From an uncultured Allobaculum sp. (lineage in GTDB: Bacteria; Bacillota_I; Bacilli_A; Erysipelotrichales; Erysipelotrichaceae), in contig CAOKFJ010000071.1 in NCBI GenBank assembly GCA_948467695.1, positions 1 through 7,956 of the forward strand: a stretch of DNA of 7,956 nucleotides. Reading direction: 5' to 3'. A program made the position numbers and the translations under genes. Below the pieces are notes generated by a model. That model did no database searches. It had not been told where the DNA came from and saw nothing but the letters and a program-made list of their open reading frames with translations. Every line of letters starts with the position of its first letter. Position 1 is the stretch's first letter. Below, piece by piece: positions 5,480 through 7,956 of the stretch.

Positions 5480-7956
5480 TCGTGCAGATGAGTGAAGACA
5501 TCACCCTCGATGGCGTTATCTTCGATACTCCTGAAAAATCCGGACGCGCGACGTCTTCTTCAGCCGACGACATCAACATCTCCGGTGTCAAAGGCAAAAT
5601 CGAAATCAAAAACTCCCGTTTCCACAACCCGCACGACGACCCGATCAACGTTCACGGCACATTCCTGAAGATCGTTGACATCGACCGCGCAAACAAAAAG
5701 GTAACGGTTGAATACCAGCACAATGAAACATCCGGTTTCCCCAACTACTTCGTAGGCGACAAAATCGAATTCTCCCAGAAGGGAACACTCGTGCCGATCG
5801 ATCCCGAAACCGAATACACCGTTGTAGCCGCTGACGGACCGGACGGCTTTGGCGGATGGACCGGCGAAGGTTCCGGCAACAAGAACCGCATCGTCCTCAC
5901 CATCGACAAAGAACTGCCCGAAGGCATCAGCGCCAACAACGCTCTTGTGGAAAACATCACCTTCACACCAGATGTTCATATCCATGACAACTACTTTGTA
6001 GACGTTCCGACTCGCGGCGTGCTGTGCACAACCCGCGGCAATGTTGTGATCGAAAACAACACCTTCGAGCGCATGCACATGGCGGGAATCTACATCTCCT
6101 GCGATGGTCAGGGATGGTATGAATCCGGACGCGCGACTGACGTAACAATCCGCAACAACACCTTCATCCGCGGCGATTCCCAGGATATCTTCATCGAACC
6201 GACCAACCCGAACGTATCCCCGGATACACCTGTACACCACAACATCACCATCGAAGGCAACACCTTCCTTAAAGATGCAGGCACACGCGTTCTCGATGCC
6301 AAGAGTACAGATGGTCTGACATTCAAAAACAACAAGATCCTGCGCGCTGATCCGATCAGCTCCCGCAGCGTAGACAAAACCGAACTCACTCTTGCGAAAG
6401 GCGAAGAAAACTCCATCTCCGTTAACGCGAACATGAGCAAAGTGGGCGGCGGTCTCTACAACTTCAATGGATGCAAAAACATCACCATCGAAGGCAACAC
6501 CTACGATCCGGGCTTTGCTCCCTCCATTTCTTTTGGAAGCGGAACAAACATGAGCCACGTGACCGTGACCAACGATAAAGCCGCACAGGGCGCAAGCCAG
6601 ATTGCAGAAGATGCGCAGACTGCATTCGTTTCGAGCAACCCCGAAGTGGCAAGCGTTGACGGCTCCGGCAACGTAACCGGAAACAAAGCCGGCAATGCCA
6701 CCATCACCAGCTACGTCATTTCCGGCGGACGCCGTTTCGAAATCGGCAGAACCGAAGTGACCGTAACCAACACCGCCGCAGCGGATGTAAATATCGAACT
6801 GACCGGCGCCGACACCGTTAAAGCCGGCGAATCCATCACGCTGAGCGCAGCAGTAGAAGGCAGCGAAGAAGCCGTAAAATGGTCTGTACTTGATGCCTAC
6901 ACAGGCATGGCTGCAGACAATGCATCCATTAATCAGGAAGGCGTTCTGTCCACAACCAACGGCGGTGTCGTTCTTGTCAAAGCAGAATGCGGCGGCGCGT
7001 ATGCGATCAAAGCTGTTCTGATTGAAAAAGCCGGCTACATGCTTGGCGATGGCGTTGTCAAAACATTCCAGGCAGGCAACGATTCCAATGGCGACGGCCT
7101 CGTGATCGGCGAAAACAGCCTGAAATTCAAACACTATCCCGAAGGTCTGTATCAGGAACAGCAAGACAAGAACAAACCGTATCTGTTCAACATCGACATT
7201 CCTGAAGGCATCGATTCCAATGACATGACTGTAACGGTCAAAGTCGACACCGATGGCGCAGACGGATGGGGCTGCAGCGGCTTGGCACTCATGAACGATG
7301 CAGACAACTACGTATCCACCGAACTGAAATCCCGCGGAGGCCCGCAGAAATTTGCGGCAGTTCGCGAAGTAAACAGAAGTGCATCCGAAGCATTCCATAA
7401 TGGATCCGAAGGCTCTTCCACCGTGCAGACAGGACGCGAATTCTGGTATCGTCTGGCTAAATCCGGCAATACAGTCACAGCATCCTTCTCCACAGACGGA
7501 ACAAACTTCAATACACTGAGCAGCTCCCTCGATGGCGCGTTCCTCAATGGCGATTCCAAAGTCGGTCTGTTCGCCTGCGGTCCGAGCGGAACAAAATGGA
7601 TCGAATACTCCGATCTCACGTTCACTTCCGGCGATACCACAAAGAACGTTGCACTGACCAAAGCAGCAAAAATCAACGCTCCTGCAGAAGCGACCATCGC
7701 GTTCAATGAAGGCGTGCTTGATGTCACCTGCGAACTCTCCAGCGCTTCCAGCAATATGATCGTTGTCTGGGAAACAGCTGATTCCGAAAACGGCACATGG
7801 AGCGTAACCGATCGCGTAAGCCACGCAAACGTTCCGGGCAAAACGCTCGAAGGCAAATTCGTCCGCGCGAAAGTCTACGATGCAAACGGCAATGTTGTCT
7901 CCAAACCTGTAACATCCAATGCGGTACGCATCGACAAAGTCTCCCAGGGCGAAAAC
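5476..7956 (+). CDS. GH110 alpha-1,3-galactosidase, catalytic and C-terminal part (frame-shifted, runs off window)
   Basis: Continuation of the GH110 protein, one frame back from the first fragment, open without a stop to the window end. Using the restored numbering (Met at 5476 is residue 305), it holds ADD (334-336), HDDPINVHGT (357-366), which is the GH110 hallmark with its paired aspartates, and many beta-helix turns with N-N-T-F ladders to about 640. Further modules follow: a BIG2-like domain (about 688-735, SSNPEVASVDGSG), a second Ig-like domain (about 740-820), a LamG/DUF1349-like beta-sandwich (about 824-1020, FWYRLAKSGN and FSTDG), and an Ig/Fn3-like domain (about 1030 to 1131 at the edge). 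More modules and possibly an anchor probably lie beyond. ATG 5476 is only the first Met in this frame. No good ribosome binding site precedes it and there is no signal peptide, so independent translation is doubtful. Serine is almost always TCC or AGC. Confidence 0.8.
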   Translation, partial: MIVQMSEDITLDGVIFDTPEKSGRATSSSADDINISGVKGKIEIKNSRFHNPHDDPINVHGTFLKIVDIDRANKKVTVEYQHNETSGFPNYFVGDKIEFSQKGTLVPIDPETEYTVVAADGPDGFGGWTGEGSGNKNRIVLTIDKELPEGISANNALVENITFTPDVHIHDNYFVDVPTRGVLCTTRGNVVIENNTFERMHMAGIYISCDGQGWYESGRATDVTIRNNTFIRGDSQDIFIEPTNPNVSPDTPVHHNITIEGNTFLKDAGTRVLDAKSTDGLTFKNNKILRADPISSRSVDKTELTLAKGEENSISVNANMSKVGGGLYNFNGCKNITIEGNTYDPGFAPSISFGSGTNMSHVTVTNDKAAQGASQIAEDAQTAFVSSNPEVASVDGSGNVTGNKAGNATITSYVISGGRRFEIGRTEVTVTNTAAADVNIELTGADTVKAGESITLSAAVEGSEEAVKWSVLDAYTGMAADNASINQEGVLSTTNGGVVLVKAECGGAYAIKAVLIEKAGYMLGDGVVKTFQAGNDSNGDGLVIGENSLKFKHYPEGLYQEQQDKNKPYLFNIDIPEGIDSNDMTVTVKVDTDGADGWGCSGLALMNDADNYVSTELKSRGGPQKFAAVREVNRSASEAFHNGSEGSSTVQTGREFWYRLAKSGNTVTASFSTDGTNFNTLSSSLDGAFLNGDSKVGLFACGPSGTKWIEYSDLTFTSGDTTKNVALTKAAKINAPAEATIAFNEGVLDVTCELSSASSNMIVVWETADSENGTWSVTDRVSHANVPGKTLEGKFVRAKVYDANGNVVSKPVTSNAVRIDKVSQGEN

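Larger units (their letters stand above)
4565..7956 (+). pseudogene. Whole GH110 gene with single-base frameshift near 5470
   Basis: The two preceding entries are one gene. Frame 2 reads to Gly302 (GGT 5468-5470). Family sequence then continues as F-G-M-I-V-Q only if T5470 is read twice, or if one T is added to GGTTCGGT at 5468-5475. No X-XXY-YYZ slippery heptamer is visible, so programmed -1 shifting is unlikely. The 827 codons downstream are intact, which points to a very recent mutation, a sequencing or assembly error, or a recombination join rather than an old pseudogene. Restored length is at least 1131 residues. Confidence 0.7.

Noticed and set aside
5560..7824. A 754-codon open frame on the reverse strand opposite the GH110 catalytic and C-terminal part
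   Set aside because: It shares codon register with the forward gene, so it stays open only because the forward gene avoids TTA, CTA and TCA codons; it ends exactly opposite a TCA serine codon at 5560-5562. Its translation is Cys/Phe/Val-rich with no domain signature, while the forward frame has clear GH110 and Ig-like motifs.

Overview
The window looks like chromosome of a moderately high-GC, gut-type Bacillota (Firmicutes). The evidence is Gram-positive-style secreted multidomain glycosidases (CBM-like, BIG2-like and FIVAR-like modules), a perfect CcpA-type cre box and sigma-A-like promoter elements. A mucus-associated Erysipelotrichaceae-like host is my best guess. It rests on gene style only and is not proven by the sequence. 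All three genes are on the + strand.

Layout. Bases 1-2262 are the 3' part of a large secreted GH84 beta-N-acetylglucosaminidase/hyaluronidase-like protein: end of the catalytic domain, helical linker, several beta-sandwich modules and a FIVAR-like helical tail. It ends at a strong intrinsic terminator (2371-2402). Bases 2722-3966 encode a complete 414-residue CLC antiporter. Its residues fit the fluoride-selective CLC-F clade rather than chloride-type CLCs. A good promoter candidate lies 150 bp upstream and a terminator lies at 4016-4052. A 598-bp intergenic region (3967-4564) follows, holding inverted and direct repeats, a weak promoter candidate, a perfect cre box (4261-4274) and a hairpin just before the next ribosome binding site. 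From 4565 to the window end runs a large secreted GH110 alpha-1,3-galactosidase with BIG2-like, LamG/DUF1349-like and Ig-like modules. Its frame is broken by one missing base near 5470.

How they work together. GH84 enzymes remove beta-linked GlcNAc. GH110 enzymes remove terminal alpha-1,3-galactose, as on blood-group-B glycans. Both would suit host-glycan (mucin) foraging, and the cre box suggests the GH110 gene is under carbon catabolite control. The CLC-F gene between them has its own promoter and terminator, so it is probably an independent fluoride-resistance gene.

Most notable points: the GH110 frameshift coincides with a sharp change in synonymous codon use (TCG Ser 9 of 20 before, 1 of about 70 after), suggesting a mosaic gene or an assembly join; the CLC-F residue fingerprint, with no visible fluoride riboswitch; and the repeat-plus-cre control region. 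I found no RNA gene, CRISPR array, insertion sequence or clearly new system.
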